In this document: piece after piece, positions 1-7,731 of the stretch
Layout of the letters: every line of letters begins with the position of its first letter
Position numbering within the stretch: position 1 is the stretch's first letter
DNA from: an uncultured archaeon
Lineage (GTDB): Archaea; Nanobdellota; Nanobdellia; Pacearchaeales; GW2011-AR1
Length of the DNA stretch: 45,159 bases
NCBI GenBank assembly: GCA_902385625.1
Contig: CABMGE010000023.1
Span: forward strand, 1 to 45,159
Direction: 5' to 3'
The notes under the pieces: generated by a model
The model's database searches: none
What the model was told of the DNA's origin: nothing
Seen by the model: the letters and a program-made list of their open reading frames with translations, nothing else
Translations under genes and position numbers: made by a program

Positions 1-60
1 GAAATTCTTTTATATCTTGCTCTAGAAGCAATAAAAAATAAATACGCTCCATGGATATAA
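1..60 (+). CDS. C-terminal fragment of an unknown protein
   Basis: The first 60 bases read open in frame 1 and end in TAA at 58-60, encoding a 19-residue tail (ends A-P-W-I) that looks like an amphipathic helix. The gene starts before the window, so its identity cannot be judged. It converges on the minus-strand gene that ends at 66, leaving only 5 bases between stops. The tail is so short that chance openness cannot be excluded. Confidence 0.4.
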   Translation, partial: EILLYLALEAIKNKYAPWI

Positions 61-65
61 TGTAA

Positions 66-530
66 TCATTTCTTAAACGATTTTGTTAAAGCAAAATAAA
101 AAAGTGATAAAATATCAAGACCAATTCCAGTGTGATAATAATTTACCCTTGTAAGACTATATCTAAAAAACGGAATAATTAGTGAACTATCGTGATAAAA
201 AGCCAAAAGTCCTCCGGATAGAGTAATCATAAGTCCAACTACTCCAATTATTCCAAACACTATATCAAACATGCCGAGTTTTTTCTTCCTTTCATAAAGA
301 GACCTAAATGATATTAAAAAGAAAAGCGCGAGTTGAAAAAGAAATCCAAACCAAAATGCAGATGTTGACAAAACTTTATAGGGACCAAATACCGTAACAT
401 TTACTTCTTTTCCATAAGCCATGATCATGTTAAGATTAACATCAGCAAGAAAAATAGCAAGTACAAATAATATAAATGCCATGATTTCCATTCTATCAAT
501 TAAAAAATCCTTTAATTTATGAAAATCCAT
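66..530 (-). CDS. Four-helix membrane protein, unknown function
   Basis: A 154-residue protein with about four hydrophobic segments (roughly residues 15-35, 55-77, 88-111 and 132-150). A basic loop (RKKK near 82-85) separates segments two and three. I recognise no catalytic motif. The ATG is followed by a charged N-terminus and the short upstream region is AT-rich, as expected of a short-leader archaeal gene. It lies downstream of metG on the same strand but is separated from it by a multi-hairpin element, so independent transcription is likely. Function is unknown. Confidence 0.75.
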   Translation of the reverse strand: MDFHKLKDFLIDRMEIMAFILFVLAIFLADVNLNMIMAYGKEVNVTVFGPYKVLSTSAFWFGFLFQLALFFLISFRSLYERKKKLGMFDIVFGIIGVVGLMITLSGGLLAFYHDSSLIIPFFRYSLTRVNYYHTGIGLDILSLFYFALTKSFKK

Positions 531-589
531 TTTACATCTCTTTTAAATTAAAAAGATTAGACAACTTATAAATATTTGTAACAAGGTAA

Positions 590-704
590 TTTTTTACTTT
601 GTAAAAAACGACTTGGTTTTCCTTTCGGAAAGTTAGCAATTTTAATCAAGAGTAAATCTTGCTTAAAATTGTTTTTGACTTAAGTTCACTTAAGGCAAAA
701 ACAA
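590..704. repeat. Multi-hairpin intergenic element, copy 1
   Basis: Four consecutive hairpins: 590-608 (TTTTTTAC / GTAAAAAA, loop TTT), 618-631 (TTTCC / GGAAA), 636-672 (arms GCAATTTTAATCAAG and CTTGCTTAAAATTGT, loop AGTAAAT) and 669-704 (arms TTGTTTTTGACTTAAG and CTTAAGGCAAAAACAA, loop TTCA, one internal A-G mismatch). The same architecture recurs near 7.7, 16.8, 17.4, 18.8, 24.7 and 27.8 kb with altered but still pairing stems. This copy abuts the stop codon of metG (minus strand). Confidence 0.85.
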
Positions 705-714
705 CTATCTATAA

Positions 715-2187
715 TTATTTAATATCAATCTTTTTGAAAAGTATTTCGCCTTTCTTGATATCATGAACTTTAAGAGGACTGTCGATTTCAGAATATTTAA
801 GTTCAAAACCTATTTGCTCTGCAATTTTTTCACTTGTAGCAGGCATAAATGGATAAATTAAAATTGCAACTGCTTTTATTGAATCAAGTAACTCATATAA
901 TACTGTCTTGTCTTTTGTCTCCCATGGCTTTTTCTCTTGAACATATTCATTGCAATTATCAATAAAAGTAAAAATCTCACTTAATGCGCGGTCAAGTTCA
1001 TAGGTTTCCATACGACCTTTAATTTCCTTGAGTTTTAATTTTTTTAGAAGTTTATTTTGACTTTTTTCAATTCCATTTTTTTCAGCAAGAGCAAGAACTC
1101 TTGAAACTAAATTTCCAAGTTTATTTGCGAGTTCATTATTATGTCTTTCAACAAGAGTGCTCTCTGAAAAATCTCCATCCTCGCCAAAAGGAATATTTCG
1201 AATAATAAAATACCTGAGACTATCTGCCCCATATTTTTCAGCAAGATAAGTTGGAGAGATTGCATTTCCAAGAGACTTTGACATCTTTTGCCCGTTAACA
1301 GTAAAATATCCATGAATAAACATAGATTTTGGAAGCTTGTAATCTAAAGCTAAAAGTAGTGCAGGCCAAATTGTTGAATGAACTCTTAGTATATCATTTG
1401 CCATCAATTGAACATTTGGAGGCCAAAAATCATCAAATTTATTATTTATTTGTAAACCAGTTAAATAATTCCAAAAGGCATCAACCCAAACATAGCAAGT
1501 ATGATCAGGATCAAATGGAAGTTCTATTCCCCAATAAACCTTTGATTTTTTTCTTGAAATTGAAACATCTTGTAAACCTCCAGATATAAAAGAAATCATC
1601 TCATTCCTCTTTTTAATTGGAAGAATTTCAAATTTCTCCCCTTTAATTAATTTTAATAATTTATCTTGGAATGCAGAAAGTTTAAACATATAGGATTCTT
1701 CTTTGATTACCTCAGGTTCTTTTTTATGCAAAGGACATTTACCATCAACTAAATCGCTCTTACTTAGGTACTGTTCACAACCAACACAATAATATGCCTC
1801 ATAAACTCCTTTGTAAATAAACTTCTTATTATATAGCTCTTGTAAAATTCTTTTAACTTCTTTTTCATGTTCAGGATTTGTTGTTCGAATAAAATAATTA
1901 TTGGAAATATTAAGTAATTTGAATGCATCTTGAAATTTTTGAGAAACAGAATCAACAAATTCCTTAGGTTTTATCTTTTTTTCTTCTGAAATATCTTGAA
2001 TCTTCTGACCATGTTCATCAGTTCCAGTCAAAAAGAAAACATCATCTCCAAGAAGCCGATGCCATCTTGCAAGTATATCAGCAGCAATAGTTGTATAAGC
2101 AGATCCTACATGAGGATCTGAATTTACATAGTATATCGGAGTTGTAATGTAAAATTTATTTGCGGGTTTTGTCTTCTTAGTTACCAT
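715..2187 (-). CDS. metG: Methionyl-tRNA synthetase
   Basis: A 490-residue class I aminoacyl-tRNA synthetase that charges tRNA-Met. The nucleotide-binding HIGH motif appears as HVGS (residues 26-29, after the typical P-I-Y-Y-V-N stretch) and the KMSKS loop is exact (residues 301-305). A single zinc knuckle (C-V-G-C ... C-P-L-H) sits in the connective domain around residues 135-155. The protein ends after the anticodon-binding helical domain. The separate C-terminal tRNA-binding OB domain of many bacterial enzymes is absent, which is common in archaea. A TATA-like sequence lies 20-30 bases upstream of the ATG. Identity is secure. Confidence 0.97.
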   Translation of the reverse strand: MVTKKTKPANKFYITTPIYYVNSDPHVGSAYTTIAADILARWHRLLGDDVFFLTGTDEHGQKIQDISEEKKIKPKEFVDSVSQKFQDAFKLLNISNNYFIRTTNPEHEKEVKRILQELYNKKFIYKGVYEAYYCVGCEQYLSKSDLVDGKCPLHKKEPEVIKEESYMFKLSAFQDKLLKLIKGEKFEILPIKKRNEMISFISGGLQDVSISRKKSKVYWGIELPFDPDHTCYVWVDAFWNYLTGLQINNKFDDFWPPNVQLMANDILRVHSTIWPALLLALDYKLPKSMFIHGYFTVNGQKMSKSLGNAISPTYLAEKYGADSLRYFIIRNIPFGEDGDFSESTLVERHNNELANKLGNLVSRVLALAEKNGIEKSQNKLLKKLKLKEIKGRMETYELDRALSEIFTFIDNCNEYVQEKKPWETKDKTVLYELLDSIKAVAILIYPFMPATSEKIAEQIGFELKYSEIDSPLKVHDIKKGEILFKKIDIK

Positions 2188-2206
2188 AGAAAACCTAGAA
2201 ATATAT

Positions 2207-2217
2207 GGTATAAAAAA
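2207..2217 (-). promoter_or_regulatory. TATA box of metG
   Basis: Read on the minus strand the sequence is TTTTTTATACC, centred about 25 bases before the metG ATG. That spacing suits a leaderless or nearly leaderless archaeal transcript. Confidence 0.5.
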
Positions 2218-2267
2218 CTTCCTTATCCTAGATAATTAATCAAAAAGAAAAAAAAGAAAAAATTTAT

Positions 2268-2669
2268 TCAGACATATTTTCTATCTCTGCTCTCATGAGG
2301 AAATTTATGTATATCAATTTCTATTTCATCCCAATTATCAACTGCAGGAATATCAAAGCTAGTCAATTTTGGATGATAACAGCATCTAAGTCCAATATTG
2401 TCATCCATAATATTATCAGGCCTAAATGGAAAATCCCTGTCAGTGACTACTGCATTTGAAAGTCTCTTAAATTGTAGAGGAAATAGAGAAATTACTCTTG
2501 CAGAATGATACGCCTGCATTTCTCCAACAGTTTCATATCTAAATCCTTCAGCAGGATTAATTGATTCATCTACGATTTTAAAACTAATTGGAAGTTTTGC
2601 AAGAAGCATTTCTAATTGAGACCTGTTTAAAATTCCCTTGCATTCAATTATATTGAATTTATTGGACAT
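2268..2669 (-). CDS. Orphan protein, last gene of the kinase/VWA operon
   Basis: A 133-residue soluble protein if the ATG at 2669 is used. A longer frame would need TTG at 2684 and would overlap the preceding gene, so ATG is preferred. It has no signal peptide or membrane segment. It contains a C-C-Y-H stretch near residue 98, many Asp/Glu residues and a basic tail (S-R-D-R-K-Y-V). I do not recognise the family. It starts just before the previous gene's stop region, which points to translational coupling in the operon whose first gene encodes the J-domain kinase. A regulatory, adaptor or substrate role is only inference from context. Confidence 0.75.
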   Translation of the reverse strand: MSNKFNIIECKGILNRSQLEMLLAKLPISFKIVDESINPAEGFRYETVGEMQAYHSARVISLFPLQFKRLSNAVVTDRDFPFRPDNIMDDNIGLRCCYHPKLTSFDIPAVDNWDEIEIDIHKFPHESRDRKYV

Positions 2670-2670
2670 T

Positions 2671-2958
2671 TTATTCCCACTCAATTGTCTCTGCCATATA
2701 TCTTATTGCCTCTGGAAAAGATTTTTGAAAGTCTCTTGAAGCATATGCACTCTCCATGCCTGAAATAGCAGACCGATAATATCCATGTAATGGGTCACTT
2801 CCATCTATTGAAAAGTAAGGTTCCATTATGTTTCTAACATTTTGCATTATTTCATCAGCTTTTACTTCAAGTAATGAAAAATGAGCTTTTTCAAAATTTC
2901 TCAAATATTTTTCAAGTTCAAATTTTCCGCAAGGAAAAGTTATTGTTTCAGTTTCCAT
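2671..2958 (-). CDS. Orphan 95-residue protein, fourth gene of the kinase/VWA operon
   Basis: A small, acidic, probably helical protein with no membrane segment and no recognised motif. It contains a G-S-D-P-L-H-G-Y-Y-R stretch around residues 53-62 and aromatic residues in its C-terminal half. It starts 9 bases after the pyruvate-kinase-like gene ends, and its stop (2671) is next to the start of the following gene, so the five genes form a compact minus-strand operon. Function is unknown. Conservation next to the kinase and VWA genes in other genomes would show whether it belongs to the system. Confidence 0.72.
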   Translation of the reverse strand: METETITFPCGKFELEKYLRNFEKAHFSLLEVKADEIMQNVRNIMEPYFSIDGSDPLHGYYRSAISGMESAYASRDFQKSFPEAIRYMAETIEWE

Positions 2959-2967
2959 TTTTATTTT

Positions 2968-3981
2968 TCAGAATCTTTTAGGACTGACTACCTTTTTGAT
3001 CCCGCTATAAAATCTGCTAAAAAATCCATCTGAATTATAATTAGGACTAGTTGGGACATTTAGAGAGGCGTAACTTTTTCTAAATGCATCAAGGGCATTT
3101 ACAGCTTTTGATAAAAGATCTTCTTTGAGGCATAGTTCGTCACAAAGCATCATTTTCTTGTATCCAACATCATAGAGCCATGCAAGATCGACAAAATCTG
3201 AACAAGATGGAACTGGTTCATTAACTAAGGATAAAAGTATTCTTGAACCAACAGAAGCTTCTGGATCAGATTTAGCAATTAACTTCAAGGCATCCATTAT
3301 CTGATGAGGGCGATCAAGTTCAACATATAAATCTCCTCTTGCAGCCATAAGTGAAAGTCCGTCTTTCTTTCTAAATTGTCTTGAGACATATTCAAGACCT
3401 TTCTTATTTTCTATTTTTGCAATTATCTCCGAGTCTCCTACATATTCACGAAACTGATCTATATCTTTTTGACTTTCAACATAAGATAAAAAAAATTTAT
3501 TAAAACCAGCATTTTTGGCTTTTGAAATTTTTTCTATCTCATAAGGAAGAAAAGTAGGACCGTGAACTTCAAGACTTGGATGTCTTATATGAATGGATTC
3601 TCCAGGATACACCATATATTCAGGGCCACCATCAAAAATTAAATGCTTTCCATCAACAACTTCTTCAAGTAGTGCATGGTCAGCACCTGCCTTGAATAAA
3701 ACCATAGTAGGAGTTTCAACTTCTATTGGATGATTCAAAGTAATTTCTAAATGATGGCGATTAGGAGAAACATCAGTTATTCTAAGCTGCCTTCCCTTTA
3801 TATCAAAATAAAGAGGGATATGGTTAGGGACAGAATTTGCAACTTCAAGTTCATTATTAAGTTGATCAGCTTTTATCATCGCACTGTTTAACCGTATCCC
3901 ATATAGCCGCGAGTCTCCAGCAAATCTTTTGAAATGCGGAAATGTTGGCCATAAAGTAACTAAAAAATCTAAATTTTTCAT
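2968..3981 (-). CDS. Degenerate pyruvate-kinase-like TIM-barrel protein
   Basis: The protein follows the pyruvate kinase fold order. It begins with an N-terminal strand ending Y-G-I-R-L-N-S-A (compare V-A-R-L-N-F-S-H). A B-domain-like insert with D-G-K...D-G-G...Y-P-G-E follows. Next come L-S-Y-V-E-S (compare A-S-F-V-R-S), A-K-I-E-N, A-A-R-G-D-L and P-V-P-S. True pyruvate kinase residues are altered: the S-G-E-T element reads L-C-D-E, and the T-Q-M-L-E-S-M helix reads S-R-I-L-L-S-L. Canonical glycolytic activity is therefore doubtful. I prefer the ATG at 3981 (337 residues), 7 bases after the VWA stop. A start at 4047 would overlap the VWA gene by 59 bases and add a non-homologous N-terminus. 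It probably binds a phosphometabolite or acts as a regulatory barrel. Confidence 0.8.
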   Translation of the reverse strand: MKNLDFLVTLWPTFPHFKRFAGDSRLYGIRLNSAMIKADQLNNELEVANSVPNHIPLYFDIKGRQLRITDVSPNRHHLEITLNHPIEVETPTMVLFKAGADHALLEEVVDGKHLIFDGGPEYMVYPGESIHIRHPSLEVHGPTFLPYEIEKISKAKNAGFNKFFLSYVESQKDIDQFREYVGDSEIIAKIENKKGLEYVSRQFRKKDGLSLMAARGDLYVELDRPHQIMDALKLIAKSDPEASVGSRILLSLVNEPVPSCSDFVDLAWLYDVGYKKMMLCDELCLKEDLLSKAVNALDAFRKSYASLNVPTSPNYNSDGFFSRFYSGIKKVVSPKRF

Positions 3982-3988
3982 TATTTTT

Positions 3989-4963
3989 TTATAAAAGAGA
4001 CTTTGCATCCTTACCGCATGATCTTTTTCTGGTAATTGATCTTCCATCAGTTATTTTAGGAAGAGAATCTCCAGAAACTTGATGTATGCTATGTAATGAT
4101 TTCAAAACTGTTTTTACTTGACCTGGCTTTTGTCTGCCTTTTAACTCATCCTCAAAATATTCTATTCTTCTAGTTTCCTTTGCCATTATTCCAAATATCA
4201 CATCAACAACTCTTCCTGCTTCAGGAAGTATTGCAATATGATCTGCTCCAAGATATGATTCCCACTGAGAATAAATCTGTTTGTCAATAGAGCTCATTCC
4301 ATCTCCTGATGAAACTTCATAAGGCTTTCTTACAAGATAAACAGAATATTTTCTCTTAAGTTCATCCATAACTTCCTTTGTATTCATTCTCTGCTTAAGG
4401 TCTAATCCAACAACACTTTTTGCCTGCCCCTTATCAATACTTTCGTATAATCCTTCATCACCAATAAAGATAAACAATGGATGTATTGCATTAGGCATTT
4501 TTACATTATTGCTGTAATAAAGTGCAGCAAGATCATAACTTTCAGAGCACTGACCTCCACCACCACCTTCAATTACAAGTTCCTTAAGTCTCTTTTCAAG
4601 ATTTTTTCCGCAGTCAAAAGGACGTACTTGCAAAGGATAAGTATCGCAATAGGCATCACCAACTGCAGCAAAACTAATTTCCATTCCTTTTCCAAGATAT
4701 TCCTTTCCTTCTAAATCAAGATAAGGAAGTTTTGAAAAAATAACAGCAGGCCATTCTCCCATTGAACCTGTTACATCGCATGCAATAACTACTGGAGACT
4801 CGCATTTTGTCTCCAGTGATCTTTCAATTAAATCTTTTTTAGATTTTTTTGCAGATACTGCATCATCATAACTTCTTCCAACATGATCATCATATCTAGC
4901 CCTTGCAGAAGAAAAACTATATCCACTCCAAGGTCCGGGATCATAGTCTCCTGATTCTGACAT
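3989..4963 (-). CDS. von Willebrand factor A domain protein with intact MIDAS
   Basis: A 324-residue soluble protein. The N-terminal 50 residues are Ser/Gly/Tyr/Arg-rich and look disordered. The VWA domain starts near residue 56 with the metal-binding D-V-T-G-S-M-G motif (D63, T65, S67) and includes an I-F-I-G-D-E-G strand typical of the later MIDAS Asp. A Gly-rich loop (GGGGGQ) lies between. The start is fixed by an AAGGAGGTG ribosome-binding site at 4971-4980 placed before ATG 4963. The longer frame to 4984 is rejected. It is the second gene after the J-domain kinase, and VWA/kinase pairs recur in TerY-type systems, so it is a plausible kinase partner or substrate. Confidence 0.88.
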   Translation of the reverse strand: MSESGDYDPGPWSGYSFSSARARYDDHVGRSYDDAVSAKKSKKDLIERSLETKCESPVVIACDVTGSMGEWPAVIFSKLPYLDLEGKEYLGKGMEISFAAVGDAYCDTYPLQVRPFDCGKNLEKRLKELVIEGGGGGQCSESYDLAALYYSNNVKMPNAIHPLFIFIGDEGLYESIDKGQAKSVVGLDLKQRMNTKEVMDELKRKYSVYLVRKPYEVSSGDGMSSIDKQIYSQWESYLGADHIAILPEAGRVVDVIFGIMAKETRRIEYFEDELKGRQKPGQVKTVLKSLHSIHQVSGDSLPKITDGRSITRKRSCGKDAKSLL

Positions 4964-4970
4964 TTTACTT

Positions 4971-4980
4971 ACACCTCCTT
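4971..4980 (-). promoter_or_regulatory. Ribosome-binding site of the VWA gene
   Basis: Minus-strand AAGGAGGTGT lies seven to eight bases before ATG 4963. It is a near-complete anti-16S match and decides the start codon. Confidence 0.85.
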
Positions 4981-4996
4981 TCAATCAATTGGATTA

Positions 4997-6031
4997 TCAT
5001 GCAAGCCCCCTAATAGCTTTCATATCAGAATGCCTTCTTCCAAATACTTTCATTCGAAGATCCTGCAATTTTGCACACAAATCTTCTTTTTCCCAATTAG
5101 GTCGCAAAAGAATATCTCGTGCAATTAATTTTTTAATAAAATGACAAAATTCATCAGGAACATCTCCTGGAACTTTTCTCTGTTGAGCATCTCCACCAAG
5201 GGCATAAATCATTGTAAGACCTAAGCTATAAAAATCAGATTCAGGCAAAATAGTCTCTCCATTTTCCTGCTCTGGAGAAGCAAAATAAGGAGTATAGCCC
5301 TTACATCCATCAGAGCTTGTTGGCTTTATTGCAGAAAGTCCATAATCAACCAAAACAATATTATGGCTCTCAGGTTGGATAATTATATTTTGAGGTTTAA
5401 CATCTCCATGGACAACTCCATTGTAATGCAAATATCTAAGAACATTAAGAGAGCGTTCAGTAATCCATGCAACATCTTCAGATTCAAGCCCTCCAACTTT
5501 TTTTACAGCTTGTTCAAGAGTAGGTCCTGGAATATAACTCATAACAAGCGCAAGACTTCCATCATCAAGTTTTAAAAGATCACGAATAGCAGGAATTCCA
5601 TAATGTCTTAAATCCCACATTGCTTTTGCTTCATCGATTAAAATTTCTTCATCCTGGGGCGATATCTGATTTTCATGTTTTATACAAACCATTGAACCAA
5701 AATGAATATGTTCTCCAAGATAAGTTTTTCCAAAACCTCCCTCTGCAATCTGTTCAATAATCCTATAATTTCCAACAATTTTTCCTTCAAGATTTTCATT
5801 AGATTCATCATATGCTTTTCTTTTTTTGTGATCAAGAAGAATTTCTCTTGCATTGTTGAGTGAAACTGCGATCCTGTTGTCTCCTCCCTTGTCAGGATGA
5901 TATTGTTTCATAAGAGTAATATAAGCTGCATCAATAACTTCAGGTCTTGCTCTTGGACTAACCTCCAATATATCGTATAAATCATAATTGGGTTTTGATT
6001 CAAACTTCTTGTTTTTTCCCATACAATACAT
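4997..6031 (-). CDS. J-domain fused to a Ser/Thr protein kinase
   Basis: A 344-residue two-domain protein. Residues 16-76 form a DnaJ J-domain with the HPD motif at 45-47, the site that stimulates DnaK-type ATPases. Residues 88-335 form a eukaryotic-type protein kinase: glycine loop E-G-G-F-G-K-T-Y (97-104), lysine K118 in V-C-I-K, helix-C E134, catalytic H-G-D-V-K-P-Q-N (208-215), magnesium loop D-Y-G (229-231) and F-A-S-P-E-Q in the activation segment. All catalytic residues are present, with HGD for HRD and DYG for DFG. No membrane anchor is seen. The start may be 6031 or ATG 6022. It leads the operon and faces a divergent TrmB-like regulator. Linking a chaperone co-factor to a kinase suggests phosphorylation controlled by protein-folding state (inference). 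Confidence 0.93.
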   Translation of the reverse strand: MYCMGKNKKFESKPNYDLYDILEVSPRARPEVIDAAYITLMKQYHPDKGGDNRIAVSLNNAREILLDHKKRKAYDESNENLEGKIVGNYRIIEQIAEGGFGKTYLGEHIHFGSMVCIKHENQISPQDEEILIDEAKAMWDLRHYGIPAIRDLLKLDDGSLALVMSYIPGPTLEQAVKKVGGLESEDVAWITERSLNVLRYLHYNGVVHGDVKPQNIIIQPESHNIVLVDYGLSAIKPTSSDGCKGYTPYFASPEQENGETILPESDFYSLGLTMIYALGGDAQQRKVPGDVPDEFCHFIKKLIARDILLRPNWEKEDLCAKLQDLRMKVFGRRHSDMKAIRGLA

Positions 6032-6092
6032 ATGAGTTGTATTTTTGATATGTATTACTTACAAAAAAGTGTCATACATGTTGTATAATATA
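6025..6092. promoter_or_regulatory. Divergent promoter/operator between kinase operon and regulator
   Basis: AATACATAT (6025-6033) and ATATGTATT (6048-6056) form a perfect 9-base inverted repeat with a 14-base spacer at the start of the kinase gene. A second dyad, ATACA-TGT-TGTAT, lies at 6074-6086. A TATA-like tract (TATAATATA, 6083-6092) could serve either direction. The dyads are well placed for repression by the divergently encoded HTH protein. That link is inference. Confidence 0.55.
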
Positions 6093-6127
6093 GAAATATT
6101 AAAAAACCCTGGTTAAGTTGATTATAT

Positions 6128-6994
6128 ATGGTTCTTGACCAAAATATAACAAAAAAAATAATAGACCTGGTTAAATTAAAACCAAGAACAGTTCAAGAGA
6201 TATCTGAACATATTAAAAAAAACTGGAGAACTGCAGAAAGGTATGTTGAAAAAATTGAAGAAGAAACAGGCCAGGTTTCAACAAGAATTTTTAGAAAAGG
6301 AACTCGGGGTGCACTAAAAGTAGTCTACTGGAATTCAATTGAAAATATTCACTCAACAAGTTTCCAAGGAGAACTTCTTGAAGATTTGACACATGGAAAA
6401 AGAACTGCAGATTTCTCTCCATTTGATATTTATCAATATATTAATGATAAAGAAAAAACTGCATTTGTAGAAGATGTATCAAAAATAGATCCAGAAATTG
6501 AAATAAGCGAAGAACAAGATCTTGTAGGACTTCTAAAAAAAGCTTCAAAACAAATTCTAATTTTCTCTGGAAATCTTTCATGGGTAAATGCAAAACAAGG
6601 AAAAACAAAAATAACCGATGTAATAAAGGAACTAATTGAAAGAAATGTTTCAATAAAAGTAATAGGAAGAGTATCAATGATTGGAGCAGATAATGCAAAA
6701 AAATTGCTTGCATTAAATAAAGTTGCAGGAAAAGATTTAATTGAAATACGTCATAGATATCAGCCATTAAGGGTCATGATAATCGATGATAAAATAGTAA
6801 GACTCAGAGACATAAAAGAACCAGAATACTATAAACCAGGGGAACTAAAAAAGAAAATTGCAATTTTCTATGAAATATATGAAAAAGAATGGATAGAGTG
6901 GATAGAAAAAGTTTTCTGGAAAATGTTTTCAACAGGAATTCCAGCTGAAAAAAGGCTTAAAGAAATTGAACTTATAAAAACCAAATTAATATAA
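6128..6994 (+). CDS. TrmB-like transcriptional regulator (HTH + PLD-like domain)
   Basis: A 288-residue protein. The N-terminus (about residues 5-60) reads as a winged helix, with T-V-Q-E-I-S-E-H-I-K followed by a recognition helix W-R-T-A-E-R-Y-V. From about residue 135 a second domain resembles the phospholipase-D-like effector domain of TrmB proteins: I-L-I-F-S-G-N-L-S-W, then I-K-V-I-G-R, then I-E-I-R...L-R-V-M-I-I-D-D-K. No catalytic HKD pair is visible, as in TrmB regulators that bind ligands there. It is divergent from the kinase/VWA operon with inverted repeats between, so autoregulation and control of that operon are likely but unproven. Confidence 0.82.
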   Translation: MVLDQNITKKIIDLVKLKPRTVQEISEHIKKNWRTAERYVEKIEEETGQVSTRIFRKGTRGALKVVYWNSIENIHSTSFQGELLEDLTHGKRTADFSPFDIYQYINDKEKTAFVEDVSKIDPEIEISEEQDLVGLLKKASKQILIFSGNLSWVNAKQGKTKITDVIKELIERNVSIKVIGRVSMIGADNAKKLLALNKVAGKDLIEIRHRYQPLRVMIIDDKIVRLRDIKEPEYYKPGELKKKIAIFYEIYEKEWIEWIEKVFWKMFSTGIPAEKRLKEIELIKTKLI

Positions 6995-7026
6995 ATATTT
7001 AAATAAATAAAAATAATTAATAAATT

Positions 7027-7458
7027 ATGAAAAGGGTGTTAAGAATACTTGGAACAGTTATTATTGCAATAGGATTCTTTTTAATAATAATTCAGCCTTT
7101 CTCAAAAGTTACAGGAGCAGTTATTGATATTTCTACAACACTTTCGAGGATAAATCTTATTGTAAGTTTATCCTTAATAGCAATTGGATTTTTAATTTTG
7201 AGATTTGCAAGAGAGGGAAATATAGGGCTTGTAATTGAAGAAACTCCTGAGTTTAAAAAACAAACAAAAAAAGTTGATAGAAAATTATTGCAAAATGCAA
7301 TAGATAAAATAGGGACAGGGCTTGCTCATGAAGAGCATCTAAAATACGCAGGAGATTACACAGTAAGGCTAAACAAAGGTTCAAGAGTTCATTATGAAAT
7401 AGCTTATGATGGAAGAGTAATTCTTACAAGATATGAACCCTCTTCAAAACACGGATAA
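7027..7458 (+). CDS. Membrane-anchored RelE/YafQ-like domain protein
   Basis: A 143-residue protein with two transmembrane helices (about 7-27 and 44-61). A cytosolic part follows whose end (about 88-143) resembles the RelE/ParE fold used by toxins and related domains: L-A-H-E-E-H-L-K-Y-A-G-D-Y-T-V-R-L, then R-V-H-Y-E-I-A-Y-D-G-R-V-I-L-T-R-Y, ending P-S-S-K-H. It follows the regulator after 32 bases on the same strand. No antitoxin gene is adjacent, so a classical toxin-antitoxin pair is not supported. A membrane-tethered RNA-binding or nuclease-like role is possible. Confidence 0.72.
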   Translation: MKRVLRILGTVIIAIGFFLIIIQPFSKVTGAVIDISTTLSRINLIVSLSLIAIGFLILRFAREGNIGLVIEETPEFKKQTKKVDRKLLQNAIDKIGTGLAHEEHLKYAGDYTVRLNKGSRVHYEIAYDGRVILTRYEPSSKHG

Positions 7459-7560
7459 AAATATTTTATTCTAATTCTGACATTTATATAAAATTGAATA
7501 GTTTTTTTTAAAACAGCATTAATTTATTCTTAAAACAACCAACACAATCTTTAAATATAA

Positions 7561-7658
7561 GTATATCTTTTAGATATCTAAAGTATATACATAATCTAAA
7601 AGAATAAAATCAATAAAATAAGGAACAGCTTTAAAAAGAGTATATCTTTTGTATATAC
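7561..7658. repeat. Palindromes in a 353-base gene-free stretch
   Basis: The region 7459-7811 holds no recognisable gene. At 7561-7590 lies a near-perfect palindrome, GTATATCTTTTAGAT followed by ATCTAAAGTATATAC. At 7640-7658 GTATATCTTTTGTATATAC repeats the same half-site. They could be operators for the AbrB-like protein encoded at 7812, or overlapping TATA elements. Confidence 0.5.
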
Positions 7659-7731
7659 CAGCTAGATTAAAAAATTTAAAGGTATAATCTGAGAGATAAC
7701 TGCTTTTATATTAAATAAATCAAGCTAAAAA

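Noticed and set aside
3982-4047. Longer start of the pyruvate-kinase-like protein
   Set aside because: It would overlap the VWA gene by 59 bases and add sequence unrelated to the fold.
2268-6031. Calling the kinase/VWA operon a TerY-P triad
   Set aside because: No PP2C phosphatase motif is present in any of the five proteins, and a J-domain and PK-like barrel are extra; the likeness is partial.
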